A stretch of DNA of 64,000 nucleotides, taken from Chryseobacterium ureilyticum. Its GTDB lineage: Bacteria; Bacteroidota; Bacteroidia; Flavobacteriales; Weeksellaceae. The stretch covers positions 1 to 64,000 of the forward strand of contig NZ_FTOL01000006.1 in the NCBI RefSeq assembly GCF_900156735.1, read 5' to 3'. A model generated the notes under the pieces. The model was given only the letters and a program-made list of their open reading frames with translations, did no database searches and was not told the DNA's origin. Both the position numbers and the translations under genes were made by a program. Positions 35,917 through 45,196 of this stretch are shown in pieces; position 1 is the stretch's first letter; every line of letters begins with the position of its first letter.

Positions 35917-37581
35917 ATGGATTTTAGGAATTTTAAAATACCCTACAACATCAATCCCCAATATTCAAAAAAAACCGCCTATTTTTCAATGGAATTTGCC
36001 CTTGAACAGGTGCTGAAAATATATTCAGGAGGACTGGGCTTCCTGGCGGGTTCTCATATGAGAAGCGCTTATAACCTGAAACAGGATCTTATAGGAATCG
36101 GTATTCTTTGGAAATTCGGATATTATGATCAGGCAAGAAATCATGACCAGACCTTACAACCGGTTTGGACAAGGAAGATGTACAGTTTCCTGGAAGATAC
36201 AGGAATAAAATTTCAAATAGAAATTCACAGTGCACCTGTCTGGGTGAAAGTATGGTATCTTGATCCTGAGATTTTCAATACAGCACCTATGTTTTTCCTT
36301 TCTACAGATGTTCCCGAAAACGACCACGTTTCAAAAACTATCTGCCATAAGCTGTATGATGCTAATGAATCTACTAAGCTTGCTCAATATATTTTATTAG
36401 GAAAAGGAGGAGCCAAATTATTAGATGAAATGAACATAGAAAGAGATGTTTATCATTTAAATGAAGCTCATGGGCTCCCCGCGGCATTCTATTTATTAAG
36501 AAAATACAACGGAGACCTGAATAAAGTAAGAGAAAAACTTGTTTTCACCACCCACACTCCGGAAGAAGCAGGAAATGAAAAACATAATTTAAAATTGTGT
36601 TATGACATGACCTATTTCTCAGGTTACAGCATGGAAGAAGTGAAAGCAATAGAAGGAGCAAATGATGATCGTTTCAATCACTCTCTTTGTGCGTTGAAAA
36701 TGGCAAGAATCGCCAATGGTGTTTCTCAGCTTCATGGTGTCGTTTCTCGTGCGATGTGGAATAAATATCCGGGAATCTGTGAAATTACTTCAATTACCAA
36801 CGCTCAGGAGTTTAAATATTGGGCAGACAAACCACTTTATAATGCAAAAGATGAAAATGACGATACTGTTTTTGACTACCGTAAGAAGCATTTAAAGAAA
36901 AAACTGTTCAGCATTGTAGCAGATCAAACCGGAAATCTGTTTAATCCAAATATTTTCACCATTGTCTGGGCAAGGAGATTTGCGGGTTATAAGCGTGCAG
37001 ACCTTCTTTTACATGATAAAGACAGATTTTACAGACTTCTGAACAACCCAAAATATCCGGTACAGATCATTTGGGCGGGAAAACCTTACCCGATGGATTA
37101 TTCAGCTATTTCTACGTTCAATACATTAGTTGAAGAGAGTAAAAATCATAAAAATATGGCTGTTCTTACAGGCTACGAACTTTCTTTAAGTAAATCCTTA
37201 AAACAAGGCTCTGATCTATGGCTAAATAACCCAAGAGTTCCAAGAGAAGCATCCGGAACTTCAGGAATGACCGCAGCAATGAATGGTTCTGTAAACTTAT
37301 CCACAGACGACGGCTGGATTCCTGAATTTGCAAAACCCGGAGAAAACTCTTTCGTGGTTCCTAAAGCAGACTATCTGAACATGAGCATCTACGAACAGGA
37401 TAACTATGACTTAAACAAATTATACGAGATTCTTGAAAACGAAATTCTTCCAACGTATTATGACCATCCTGATCACTGGAGAAAAATTCAGCATAACGCA
37501 ATGAATGATGTGAAAGATCAGTTCAATAGTGATAGAATGGCAGATGAATATTACAGAATACTTTATAATCAAGCGAATTAG
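35917..37581 (+). CDS. Alpha-glucan phosphorylase family protein with Thr at the PLP lysine position
   Basis: This 554-residue protein belongs to the short bacterial branch of GT35 glycogen/starch phosphorylases. Visible motifs are YFSMEFALEQ, YSGGLGFLAGSHMRSA, LNEAHGLPAAF, TTHTPEEAGNEKH, WARRFAGYKRADLLL, IIWAGKPYPMD and the active-site block EASGTSGMTAAMNG at residues 444-457. In canonical enzymes the block reads GTSxMK, where Lys carries the PLP cofactor; here residue 452 is Thr (codon ACC at 37270-37272). Without that Lys the usual PLP-dependent phosphorolysis is uncertain, so the name describes homology only. It is monocistronic, ended by a strong terminator. Confidence 0.85.
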   Translation: MDFRNFKIPYNINPQYSKKTAYFSMEFALEQVLKIYSGGLGFLAGSHMRSAYNLKQDLIGIGILWKFGYYDQARNHDQTLQPVWTRKMYSFLEDTGIKFQIEIHSAPVWVKVWYLDPEIFNTAPMFFLSTDVPENDHVSKTICHKLYDANESTKLAQYILLGKGGAKLLDEMNIERDVYHLNEAHGLPAAFYLLRKYNGDLNKVREKLVFTTHTPEEAGNEKHNLKLCYDMTYFSGYSMEEVKAIEGANDDRFNHSLCALKMARIANGVSQLHGVVSRAMWNKYPGICEITSITNAQEFKYWADKPLYNAKDENDDTVFDYRKKHLKKKLFSIVADQTGNLFNPNIFTIVWARRFAGYKRADLLLHDKDRFYRLLNNPKYPVQIIWAGKPYPMDYSAISTFNTLVEESKNHKNMAVLTGYELSLSKSLKQGSDLWLNNPRVPREASGTSGMTAAMNGSVNLSTDDGWIPEFAKPGENSFVVPKADYLNMSIYEQDNYDLNKLYEILENEILPTYYDHPDHWRKIQHNAMNDVKDQFNSDRMADEYYRILYNQAN

Positions 37582-37600
37582 TAAAATTTCAACTTTTATA

Positions 37601-37633
37601 AAAAATGCCCGGAAGTTTTTCCGGGCATTTTTT
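37601..37633. terminator. Bidirectional terminator after the glucan phosphorylase gene
   Basis: A perfect 14-bp stem (AAAAATGCCCGGAA / TTCCGGGCATTTTT) with a GTTT loop lies between convergent genes and has T-rich flanks in both directions. Confidence 0.92.
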
Positions 37634-37638
37634 ATTAT

Positions 37639-37827
37639 TTATTTGCTATTTTTCTTTGCAGGTACTTTCAAACCTTTTTCTCTTGCTTCAGAAATGCCAA
37701 TGGCTATGGCTTGTTTTCTGTTGGTCACTTTTTCCCCGGAAGAAGATTTTAATTTTCCTTCCTTGAATTCGTGCATTACTTTTCCTACTTTGTCCTGAGC
37801 TTTATCTGAATATTTTGTTTTGCTCAT
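37639..37827 (-). CDS. DUF6496 small protein
   Basis: This 62-residue, very basic protein has the DUF6496 pattern VGKVMHEFKEGKLKSSSG followed by KVTNRKQAIAIGISEAREKG. It is a short soluble protein of unknown function, widespread in bacteria. The Lys-rich C-terminus may bind nucleic acid, but this is only an impression. It follows the 157-residue hypothetical gene by 12 bases on the same strand and ends next to a shared terminator. Confidence 0.88.
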   Translation of the reverse strand: MSKTKYSDKAQDKVGKVMHEFKEGKLKSSSGEKVTNRKQAIAIGISEAREKGLKVPAKKNSK

Positions 37828-37839
37828 TAGAAGTTTTTT

Positions 37840-38313
37840 TTAAGATTTTGGCAGGGATACCCCTAATTCATAAACTCTGGCATGTTTCAAATATTTTGAA
37901 CGTTCTCTGGAAGTCACCGACTGAAAATGATCGTTTTTGATCACAATAATCGGATCTTCGGCATTTTCAATCTCAAAATTGGCAAAATATCTTTCATCTG
38001 GTGGAGATTGTTGTTCTTTTGCTTTGATCTTCTGAAGTTCATCCGCATATTTTCGAAATCCGGGATCAGATGAATGGATAAATTTATATTCATCGCCTGC
38101 ATACACATAGTAATGAAGTTTTTTTTCTATCAATCCTGCTTCATCTGTAATTTCAGGGTTATCGTTACCATCTTTAAACCCTACTTCTACTAATATTCCA
38201 CCTTTTTTATTGGCGCATTCCTGTGCATCATTAAAGCTGGAGAAACCTGTATAAACAATTCGGTCGTTCAACACATAACGGTTAAGTTTCTGGTTGTATG
38301 CATTCGTTTCCAT
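37840..38313 (-). CDS. Hypothetical protein, 157 residues
   Basis: I do not recognise this protein. It has no signal peptide or membrane helix. The sequence is polar and mixed alpha/beta (YVLNDRIVYTGFSSFNDAQECANKKG, then LVEVGFKDGND and HYYVYAGDEYKFIHSSD), with a Lys/Glu-rich helix (ADELQKIKAKEQQ) in the middle. It ends with a basic segment (SRERSKYLKHARVYEL). It is upstream of, and probably co-transcribed with, the DUF6496 gene, which is the only clue to its role. Confidence 0.6.
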   Translation of the reverse strand: METNAYNQKLNRYVLNDRIVYTGFSSFNDAQECANKKGGILVEVGFKDGNDNPEITDEAGLIEKKLHYYVYAGDEYKFIHSSDPGFRKYADELQKIKAKEQQSPPDERYFANFEIENAEDPIIVIKNDHFQSVTSRERSKYLKHARVYELGVSLPKS

Positions 38314-38587
38314 AATTATTCTTTTTGATTTGATTGGTAATTATATACATTCAATTTTTTTGCCAAATTCCACTATTTAACAAAAAAATAACCTAATATC
38401 ACCTTACTAATTAACATAGTTTTTACAATTATTAAAGATTATTTATAAAAAAAACAAAAGTTACAAAATCATAAAAGTTATTTCCCTTTAAGAAATGAAG
38501 ATGCTAACACTTTATACCCAGAAAACAAAAAATAACAACATAATACTTCTGATTTTTGTTTTATATGGTTATATAATTAAGATTCAT
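38314..38587. other. AT-rich intergenic region upstream of the DPP-IV gene
   Basis: This gap lies between the divergent hypothetical protein and DPP-IV genes. It is AT-rich with many A/T runs. The only feature I can support is the TAAATTTG element at its right edge. No RNA gene or hairpin was seen. Confidence 0.45.
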
Positions 38588-38595
38588 TAAATTTG
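38588..38595 (+). promoter_or_regulatory. -7 promoter element of the DPP-IV gene
   Basis: TAAATTTG matches TAnnTTTG and ends 18 bases before the ATG at 38614. It overlaps the TTG at 38593, arguing against that codon as a start. Confidence 0.45.
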
Positions 38596-38613
38596 GAATC
38601 ATTAAAATTAGAA

Positions 38614-40743
38614 ATGAAAAAACTATTCTTAACTCTTACTATAGCGGTTGCATTTCATCATGTATCTGCTCAGGAAATCACTTTAGATAAAATATACTCA
38701 GGATATTACCGTGGTAAAGGCATTGCTGGAATTACTTCAATGAAAAACGGTGAGAATTACCTTGTTATTGAGCCATCAGGTATTGCTAAATATTCTTATA
38801 AAACATCTCAAAAAGAAGGAAATATCGTAGATGGAAGCTTTGAAAGCTATATATTTTCTGCAGATGAATCAAAAATTCTTTTACAGACAGGGAGCCAGCC
38901 TATTTACAGACATTCATTCCTGGGAAAATTTGATGTAAAAGATTTAAAATCAGGAAAAACAATCAGTTTAAATGAAGGCAAACCAGTTCAGGAACCGAGC
39001 TTTTCTCCTGATGCTACAAAAGTCGCTTTCATTGTTGATAACAACTTATTTTATCAGGATTTAGCTTCAGGAAAAATTACACAGATCACTACTGATGGTA
39101 AGAAAAATGCAATTCTTAACGGGTTGGCAGACTGGGTATATGAAGAAGAGTTTGGACATGCAAGACAATATGAGTGGACAAAGAATTCTGATGCTATCGT
39201 ATTTGTAAAATCTGATGAAAGCCAGGTTCCGGAAATTTATATTCCTATTTATGGAAAGAATCTTTATCCTACTGAAATGCGCTACAAATACCCTAAAGCT
39301 GGAGAAAAAAACTCTGTAGTTACAGCGCAATTATACCGTCTTGATAACGGAAAAACAATGCAGCTGAATTTAGGTTCGTTCAAAAATTATTATATACCGA
39401 ATGTTTTCCAGACTGCAAAAGCAGATGAGATTGTTTTGATTACATCAGAAAGAATTCAGAATGCTTCAGATGTTTTAAAAGTAAACACTAAAACCGGAGC
39501 TGTTCAGAAATTATTCACAGAAACAGATGACAAATGGATCGAAACTGATAGCCCTACAATGGAATTCCTAGAAGATGATTCATTCCTTTGGGCTTCTGAA
39601 AGAGATGGAAACCGCCATTTATATTGGTATGACAAAGATGGTAAGCTTAAAAAACAAATTACCAAAGGAAACTGGGAAGTAACAGACTATTATGGTTTCA
39701 ATCCAAAATCAAAAGAAATTTACGTTCAGACTACAGAAAAAGGAAGTATCAACAAGGTTGTTTCTAAAGTAAATATTGAAAACGGAAAGTCTCAGCTGAT
39801 TTCTAATACAGAAGGAAATAACTCTGCGAACTTCAGCAAAAACTATAATTATTTCATAGAAACATCTTCCACAGCCGCAAAACCTCATACTTATGTTTTG
39901 AAAGATGGTAATGGTAAAACGGTGAAAGAGCTTCAAAACAATAATGATCAACTTCAGAAACTGAAGACCGATAATTTCGTAGAGAAAGAATTTATAACCA
40001 TTCCTAATGCTGTAGGTGATCAGATGAATGCTTGGGTAATGAAGCCTAAAAATTTCGATCCTAGCAAAAAGTATCCTTTATTTATGTTCCAATATTCCGG
40101 ACCGGGATCTCAGCAGGTTGCTAATTCATGGGATAATGGTAACGCTATGTGGTTTAATCACCTTGTACAGAAAGGATATATTGTTGCTTGTGTTGATGGA
40201 CGTGGAACAGGTTATAAAGGATCAAAGTATAAAAAAGTTACTTATATGAATCTTGGTAAGTATGAGATTGAAGACCAGATCACAGCTGCAAAATGGTTCG
40301 GAAATCAATCTTATATTGATAAAAGCAGAATCGGAATGTTTGGATGGAGTTTTGGTGGTTATATGACCAGCTTAGCAATGACAAAAGGAGCTGATGTTTT
40401 CAAAATGGGTATTGCTGTAGCTCCTGTTACCAACTGGAGATATTATGATTCAGTATATACGGAAAGATTTATGAGAACTCCTCAGGAAAACCCTGATGGA
40501 TATGACAAGAACTCTCCTACTGAATACGCTAATCTATTGAAAGGAAAATTCCTTTTAATCCACGGAACAGCTGATGACAATGTACATTTCCAAAATTCTA
40601 TGGAATTATCTGAAGCTTTGATTCAAAATAAAAAACAGTTTGATTTCATGGCGTATCCGGATAAAAATCACGGGATTTATGGTGGACAAACAAGACCGCA
40701 ATTGTATCAGAAAATGACGGATTTTATTTTGAATAATCTGTAA
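38614..40743 (+). CDS. S9 family peptidase, dipeptidyl peptidase IV type
   Basis: The start is the ATG at 38614 (MKKLFLTLTIAVAFHHVSAQ signal peptide), giving 709 residues. A TTG 7 codons upstream is rejected because it overlaps a promoter element. The product is a periplasmic or outer-membrane-associated serine exopeptidase that removes X-Pro dipeptides. The N-terminal beta-propeller carries the DWVYEEEFG loop, whose Glu pair binds the free amino terminus of the substrate. The catalytic alpha/beta hydrolase domain has Ser579 in GWSFGG, Asp654 in HGTADDNV and His686 in KNHGIYGG, with human DPP4-like spacing. It has its own terminator and is followed by peptide transporters that could take up its dipeptide products. 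Confidence 0.95.
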   Translation: MKKLFLTLTIAVAFHHVSAQEITLDKIYSGYYRGKGIAGITSMKNGENYLVIEPSGIAKYSYKTSQKEGNIVDGSFESYIFSADESKILLQTGSQPIYRHSFLGKFDVKDLKSGKTISLNEGKPVQEPSFSPDATKVAFIVDNNLFYQDLASGKITQITTDGKKNAILNGLADWVYEEEFGHARQYEWTKNSDAIVFVKSDESQVPEIYIPIYGKNLYPTEMRYKYPKAGEKNSVVTAQLYRLDNGKTMQLNLGSFKNYYIPNVFQTAKADEIVLITSERIQNASDVLKVNTKTGAVQKLFTETDDKWIETDSPTMEFLEDDSFLWASERDGNRHLYWYDKDGKLKKQITKGNWEVTDYYGFNPKSKEIYVQTTEKGSINKVVSKVNIENGKSQLISNTEGNNSANFSKNYNYFIETSSTAAKPHTYVLKDGNGKTVKELQNNNDQLQKLKTDNFVEKEFITIPNAVGDQMNAWVMKPKNFDPSKKYPLFMFQYSGPGSQQVANSWDNGNAMWFNHLVQKGYIVACVDGRGTGYKGSKYKKVTYMNLGKYEIEDQITAAKWFGNQSYIDKSRIGMFGWSFGGYMTSLAMTKGADVFKMGIAVAPVTNWRYYDSVYTERFMRTPQENPDGYDKNSPTEYANLLKGKFLLIHGTADDNVHFQNSMELSEALIQNKKQFDFMAYPDKNHGIYGGQTRPQLYQKMTDFILNNL

Positions 40744-40821
40744 ATTAAATGGTGAAGCAGATTCTTTATATAAAAGCATCAGATTCACCAGCAATATTCC
40801 CAAAAAATCAGAATTAAATAT

Positions 40822-40855
40822 AAATCCCTTTCAATGTTTTTGAAAGGGATTTTTT
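40822..40855 (+). terminator. Terminator of the DPP-IV gene
   Basis: A perfect 13-bp stem (AAATCCCTTTCAA and complement) with a 5-base loop is followed by TTTTT. It lies 79 bases after the stop. Confidence 0.87.
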
Positions 40856-40917
40856 CTATTAATTTCATTAATCATTTACCCAAGTATTATTTATTTTATC
40901 AATTGAAATTAAAAACT

Positions 40918-40925
40918 TATTTTTG
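40918..40925 (+). promoter_or_regulatory. -7 promoter element of the first POT transporter gene
   Basis: TATTTTTG matches TAnnTTTG, 21 bases before the ATG at 40947. It overlaps the TTG at 40923, which would otherwise be an alternative start, and supports the ATG. Confidence 0.45.
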
Positions 40926-40946
40926 GGGGAATTGAAATTTGAATAT

Positions 40947-42602
40947 ATGAAGACTAAACATCCTAAAGGGCTTCCTTACCTTTTCTTTACTGAAATGTGG
41001 GAGCGTTTCGGGTACTACCTGATTCTTGGAATCTTTGTTCTGTATGTCATTGAACCTACAGGTATGAAAGGCGGGCTAGGGCTGCCAGACAAAACTGCTG
41101 ATGACATTTTCGGAACTTATATTGCCTTAACTTATCTTACCCCTTTTATTGGTGGTTTCTTAGCCGATAGAGTTTTAGGATATATAAAGTCTATTTACCT
41201 TGGAGGGTTTTTAATGGCTGCCGGATATATAGGAATGGGTGTCTTTAAAGATTTACCTCTATTTTATTCTTCCCTGGCATTAATTATCATCGGAAACGGT
41301 TTCTTTAAACCTACTATTTCTACTTTATTAGGAAATCTTTATTCTGAAGAGCCTTATAAAGCAAACAAAGACTCCGGATATAATATTTTCTACATGGGAA
41401 TCAATATCGGAGCGTTTATCTGTAACATTATTGCTGCATTTATGCGTAACAAATTCGGTTGGGGTGAAGCTTTCATCACTGCCGGAGTCGGGATGTTAAT
41501 CGGTATGGTTATTTTTACCATCGGTAGAAAACATTACATCCATGCTGCACAGATGAAGCCTGTACAGGAAGGTGATACGAAACTTTCTGAGATTTTGATC
41601 AAAGTATTTGTTCCTGCTATTGCTGCCGGAGCATTGGGATGGTTTATTCCTAATAATATTTTTGGAAGTGACAGCACTGATGCCTTCATTTTTGCATGTA
41701 TTCCTGTTATTTACTTCTATGCATCTCTTTACTTTAAAGCTAAACCGGATGAAAAAGCATCAATTGGTGCCCTACTTTCTGTATTCTTGATCAGTATGTT
41801 TTTCTGGGCTGTTTTCAAACAAAACGGAACAGCATTGACAAGATGGGCAAACTATTATACAGACAGAAGTGTTCCTGCTTCATTGGAAAAACCTTTGGAA
41901 GGAATCTATATGGTGGAAGGAAAGAGCTACGAAGACAAAGAAGTTCCTGTTTATGATAATCAATTCCGTTCTCAGAAAGATGATAATGGAGATACTAAAA
42001 AAGAAACAGGGAAAGATGTTTACTTTAAAAATATCAGTCCGGAACAGCGCGCTGCTCTTGAGAAAAACCCGGAAAGTAAAGTATACCTATATAATACAGA
42101 GCTATTCCAGTCTATCAATCCATTCTGGGTAATTGCATTAACACCCGTAATTGTAGGATTCTGGGCATTATTGAGAAGAAAGGGTAAAGAGCCTTTGACT
42201 CCTACTAAAATCGTTTTAGGACTATTTATTTCAGGATTGTCCTGTCTTGTGATGGTTTTAGCAGTAATGGCTGGCGATAACGGATCTGTAAAAGTTTCTC
42301 CTTTATGGCTGGTTGCGAGTTACGGAGTAATCACAATTGGAGAATTATGTCTTTCTCCAATGGGACTTTCATTTGTTTCCAAGCTTTCTCCTGCGAGAAT
42401 TACAGCATTGATGATGGGAGGTTTCTTCCTTGCCAATTCTGTAGGAAATAAACTTTCAGGAATCCTGGCAAGTACATGGTATAATTATGAAAACAAGACG
42501 AATTATTTCCTTGTGAATTTCGCTTTGTTAATATTTGCTACACTTTTAGGGCTATCAATGTTAAAAAGATTAAATAAGATTATGAAGGAAAAAGGACACT
42601 AA
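40947..42602 (+). CDS. POT/PTR2 proton-coupled oligopeptide transporter 1
   Basis: The start is the ATG at 40947 (MKTKHPKGLPYLFFTEMWER), giving 551 residues. A TTG 24 bases upstream overlaps the promoter. The protein is an inner-membrane MFS carrier for di- and tripeptides. The proton-coupling ExxERFxYY motif is intact (Glu16, Glu19, Arg20, FGYY), and the second POT signature is NGFFKPTISTLLGNLY with YNIFYMGINIGAF. A polar insert of about 70 residues (SLEKPLEGIYMVEGK to VYLYNTELFQ, around residues 310-385) interrupts the C-terminal helices and probably forms a soluble loop. It is the first of three POT genes; each of the first two has its own terminator. Confidence 0.94.
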   Translation: MKTKHPKGLPYLFFTEMWERFGYYLILGIFVLYVIEPTGMKGGLGLPDKTADDIFGTYIALTYLTPFIGGFLADRVLGYIKSIYLGGFLMAAGYIGMGVFKDLPLFYSSLALIIIGNGFFKPTISTLLGNLYSEEPYKANKDSGYNIFYMGINIGAFICNIIAAFMRNKFGWGEAFITAGVGMLIGMVIFTIGRKHYIHAAQMKPVQEGDTKLSEILIKVFVPAIAAGALGWFIPNNIFGSDSTDAFIFACIPVIYFYASLYFKAKPDEKASIGALLSVFLISMFFWAVFKQNGTALTRWANYYTDRSVPASLEKPLEGIYMVEGKSYEDKEVPVYDNQFRSQKDDNGDTKKETGKDVYFKNISPEQRAALEKNPESKVYLYNTELFQSINPFWVIALTPVIVGFWALLRRKGKEPLTPTKIVLGLFISGLSCLVMVLAVMAGDNGSVKVSPLWLVASYGVITIGELCLSPMGLSFVSKLSPARITALMMGGFFLANSVGNKLSGILASTWYNYENKTNYFLVNFALLIFATLLGLSMLKRLNKIMKEKGH

Positions 42603-42636
42603 TCCTTTGATATTATCCTTATATGATAAAGAATAG

Positions 42637-42666
42637 AAAGCTGTGGAATAGTTCCACAGCTTTTTT
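42637..42666 (+). terminator. Terminator of POT gene 1
   Basis: A perfect 12-bp stem (AAAGCTGTGGAA and complement) with a TAG loop is followed by T residues. It lies 34 bases after the stop. Confidence 0.9.
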
Positions 42667-42746
42667 ATTTAAAAATAAAATTAAAACCTTGCCAAAAACC
42701 CAAAATAAACTATATTTGTCAGTCTTAACAAAAATTAACAATAGAA

Positions 42747-44501
42747 ATGGATAATATTGAAGCAATAAGTCCGAAACCGGATGAATTGGTAGAGAATAAG
42801 GGCTCCAGACATCCAAAAGGATTATGGGTTCTATTCGGAACGGAAATGTGGGAGCGTTTCAACTTTTACGGAATGAGAGCACTTTTGACGCTCTTTATGG
42901 TAAATTCCTTATTGATAAAAGAAGCTGATGCAGCTATTATCTATGGTGGATTTTTAGCTTTATGTTATTTGACTCCGCTTTTAGGAGGATTTATTGCTGA
43001 TAAATATATCGGAAATAGATTTGCTATTATCGTTGGTGGATCATTGATGGCAATTGGTCAGTTTTTACTATTCATCAGTGCTTCTACTTTCTCTGCAGAC
43101 ATCGGAAGTGCTAAAATGATCATGTGGCTTGCTTTATTTGTTATCATTTTTGGTAATGGATTCTTCAAACCGAACATTTCTTCAATGGTGGGTAGTCTTT
43201 ATCCTAAGCAGGAAAAATCTAAATTAGACTCTGCATTCACCATTTTCTATATGGGGATCAACATTGGAGCATTCTTAGGTCAGTTTATTTGTCCTTACGT
43301 AGGAGACGTGAAAGATGCTACAACAGGAGTAAGAGATATTTTTGCTTTCAAATGGGGGTTCTTAGCGGCTTCAATTGCAATGTTAATCGGAACGGTAACA
43401 TTCTTTATCCTTAAAAACAAATACGTTGTAACTCCGGAAGGAAGACCTATCGGAGGTTTACCAAAAAATAACAGTACTGCAGATTTCGAAGAAGGAGAGT
43501 CTCAGACTGCGAAATTCTCAGGGGCTTCTTTAGGGATCACTGTAGGTATATTTGCTGTTTTATTCTTTGCCTTCAGATATCTATTGGTAGGTGAATTTGG
43601 GTTTAACTCAATGGAGATGGGACAATTAATCAAAGGTATTATTTATCCGTTCATCTATGCTGCAGGTATTTCCCTGGCATTCCTGATCATGACTTCTGCT
43701 GAAAACAAAGTGGAAAGACAGAGAATCTGGGTAATTTATATTGTTTCATTCTTCATTATCTTCTTCTGGGCTGCTTTCGAACAGGCAGGATCTTCACTAA
43801 CATTCATTGCAGATAATCAAACAGATAGAAATATCTTCGGATGGAATATGCCACCTTCAATGGTACAGATTTTCAACGGAATTTTCGTTGTATTACTAGC
43901 TTTCCCTTTCAGTTTAATGTGGGATAAGTTAAGAGCTAACGGAAAAGAGCCAGTATCTCCTTTCAAACAAGCTATGGGTCTTGCGATCATCGCTTTAAGT
44001 TATTTCATCATTGCTCACAATGTAAAAGACCTTGGTAACTCAGGATTATTAGCAATCAAATGGTTAATGCTTCTATACTTTATCCAAACTTGTGGTGAGC
44101 TTTGTTTATCTCCAATCGGGCTTTCTTTGGTAGGAAAACTTGCTCCGAAGAGATTTGCATCATTATTATATGGAGTGTTCTTTATCTCAAATGCTGCCGG
44201 ATATGCTTTGGCTGGTTCATTAGGTGCATTGATCCCTGCAACAGGTGATAAATTTAAAAAAGCACAGGAAATAGGAGTAAATCTACAGGATGTTTTAGAT
44301 AAAAAAGTAACCTTGACAACTGATCAGGTTGCTGCATTTGAAAAAGCTCAATTACCATTACATAACCCTACTTTTGTAGGATTTGAGATCCACAACTTAT
44401 TCGAATTCTTTATGGTATTCGTGGTGCTTTGTGGTATTGCTTCTGTAATTTTAGCTTTATTATCTCCGATATTAAAGAAAATGATGCACGGTGTAAACTA
44501 A
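42747..44501 (+). CDS. POT/PTR2 proton-coupled oligopeptide transporter 2
   Basis: This 584-residue inner-membrane carrier of the POT family has the start SRHPKGLWVLFGTEMWERF. The motif is ExxERFNFYG, with Asn-Phe-Tyr in place of the Tyr pair. The second signature is NGFFKPNISSMVGSLYP, followed by FTIFYMGINIGAF. A polar segment of about 55 residues lies near the C-terminus (PATGDKFKKAQEIGVNL to AQLPLHNPTFV), before the last helix. The paralogues share the EMWERF and GFFKP signatures but differ widely in loops, so different peptide preferences are likely. A YhcG remnant begins 59 bases downstream, behind a terminator. Confidence 0.94.
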   Translation: MDNIEAISPKPDELVENKGSRHPKGLWVLFGTEMWERFNFYGMRALLTLFMVNSLLIKEADAAIIYGGFLALCYLTPLLGGFIADKYIGNRFAIIVGGSLMAIGQFLLFISASTFSADIGSAKMIMWLALFVIIFGNGFFKPNISSMVGSLYPKQEKSKLDSAFTIFYMGINIGAFLGQFICPYVGDVKDATTGVRDIFAFKWGFLAASIAMLIGTVTFFILKNKYVVTPEGRPIGGLPKNNSTADFEEGESQTAKFSGASLGITVGIFAVLFFAFRYLLVGEFGFNSMEMGQLIKGIIYPFIYAAGISLAFLIMTSAENKVERQRIWVIYIVSFFIIFFWAAFEQAGSSLTFIADNQTDRNIFGWNMPPSMVQIFNGIFVVLLAFPFSLMWDKLRANGKEPVSPFKQAMGLAIIALSYFIIAHNVKDLGNSGLLAIKWLMLLYFIQTCGELCLSPIGLSLVGKLAPKRFASLLYGVFFISNAAGYALAGSLGALIPATGDKFKKAQEIGVNLQDVLDKKVTLTTDQVAAFEKAQLPLHNPTFVGFEIHNLFEFFMVFVVLCGIASVILALLSPILKKMMHGVN

Positions 44502-44522
44502 TTGCATTAACAAAATATGAAT

Positions 44523-44552
44523 AAAACCTCTGCTAAGTCGGAGGTTTTTTTT
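44523..44552 (+). terminator. Terminator of POT gene 2
   Basis: A 10-bp stem (AAAACCTCTG / CGGAGGTTTT, with one G-U pair) and a 6-base loop are followed by a run of T. It separates POT gene 2 from the YhcG remnant. Confidence 0.87.
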
Positions 44553-44560
44553 ATTTTCGT

Positions 44561-45179
44561 ATGATGGAAATTTCCGAAGATTCTTTATTCCAGTCCGTAA
44601 AGGAAATCATTAGACAATCGCGCGAAAAAGTTTTTCGAATAGCGAATTCTACACTACTGCTTACTTACTGGCAGATTGGAAAACTTATTGTTGAAGATGA
44701 ACAACAGGGAAAAGAACGCGCTGAATACGGAAAATATACATTAAAGAACCTATCTCAGAAACTTACTTTGGAGTTTGGAAAAGGATTTGATGAAAGTAAT
44801 TTGAGAAATATGCGCTCTTTTTATCAGACTTTTCCAATATGTGACGCACTGCGTCACGAATTGAGCTGGACTCATTACAGGCTATTATTCAAAATAGATA
44901 ATACTCAGAAAATCAATTATTATATAGATGGAGCTATTCAAAATAACTGGAGTTCGAGAGATCTAAAAAGACAAATCAATTCCCTGGCTTACGAAAGAGT
45001 TTTAAAACATAAAAAAGCTTCCACTAAAAGTATTCATAGTGTTTTAAAAGATCCTTACATTTTTGAATTTCTGGGATTAATACCTGCTGTACCTCCCCAA
45101 AGAATAAGAATTAAAACAAATCATCGATCAGGACAGAATCCGTTTTGAACTGGATCAAGATAATAAAAACCTTAATTAA
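44561..45179 (+). pseudogene. YhcG-type PDDEXK nuclease gene, internally deleted remnant
   Basis: The open frame (195 codons, stop at 45148) is the N-terminal DUF1016 helical domain of YhcG nucleases (ANSTLLLTYWQIGKLIVEDEQQG, FGKGFDESNLRNMRSFYQTF, LSWTHYRLLFKI). It reaches DPYIFEFLGL, the usual junction to the nuclease domain, and then turns into an unrelated tail (IPAVPPQRIRIK). In the +1 frame the bases at 45081-45179 read a typical YhcG C-terminus (YLPKE, a TAA, then ELKQIIDQDRIRFELDQDNK). The PD-(D/E)xK domain between these parts is missing. It is therefore a nuclease gene with its catalytic core deleted. It lies between POT genes 2 and 3. An N-terminal fragment protein may still be made. 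Confidence 0.75.
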
Positions 45180-45196
45180 AACAATCATATATCATT

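Noticed and set aside
38593-38613. TTG start extending the DPP-IV protein by 7 residues
   Set aside because: It overlaps the TAAATTTG element, and the ATG at 38614 starts a normal signal peptide.
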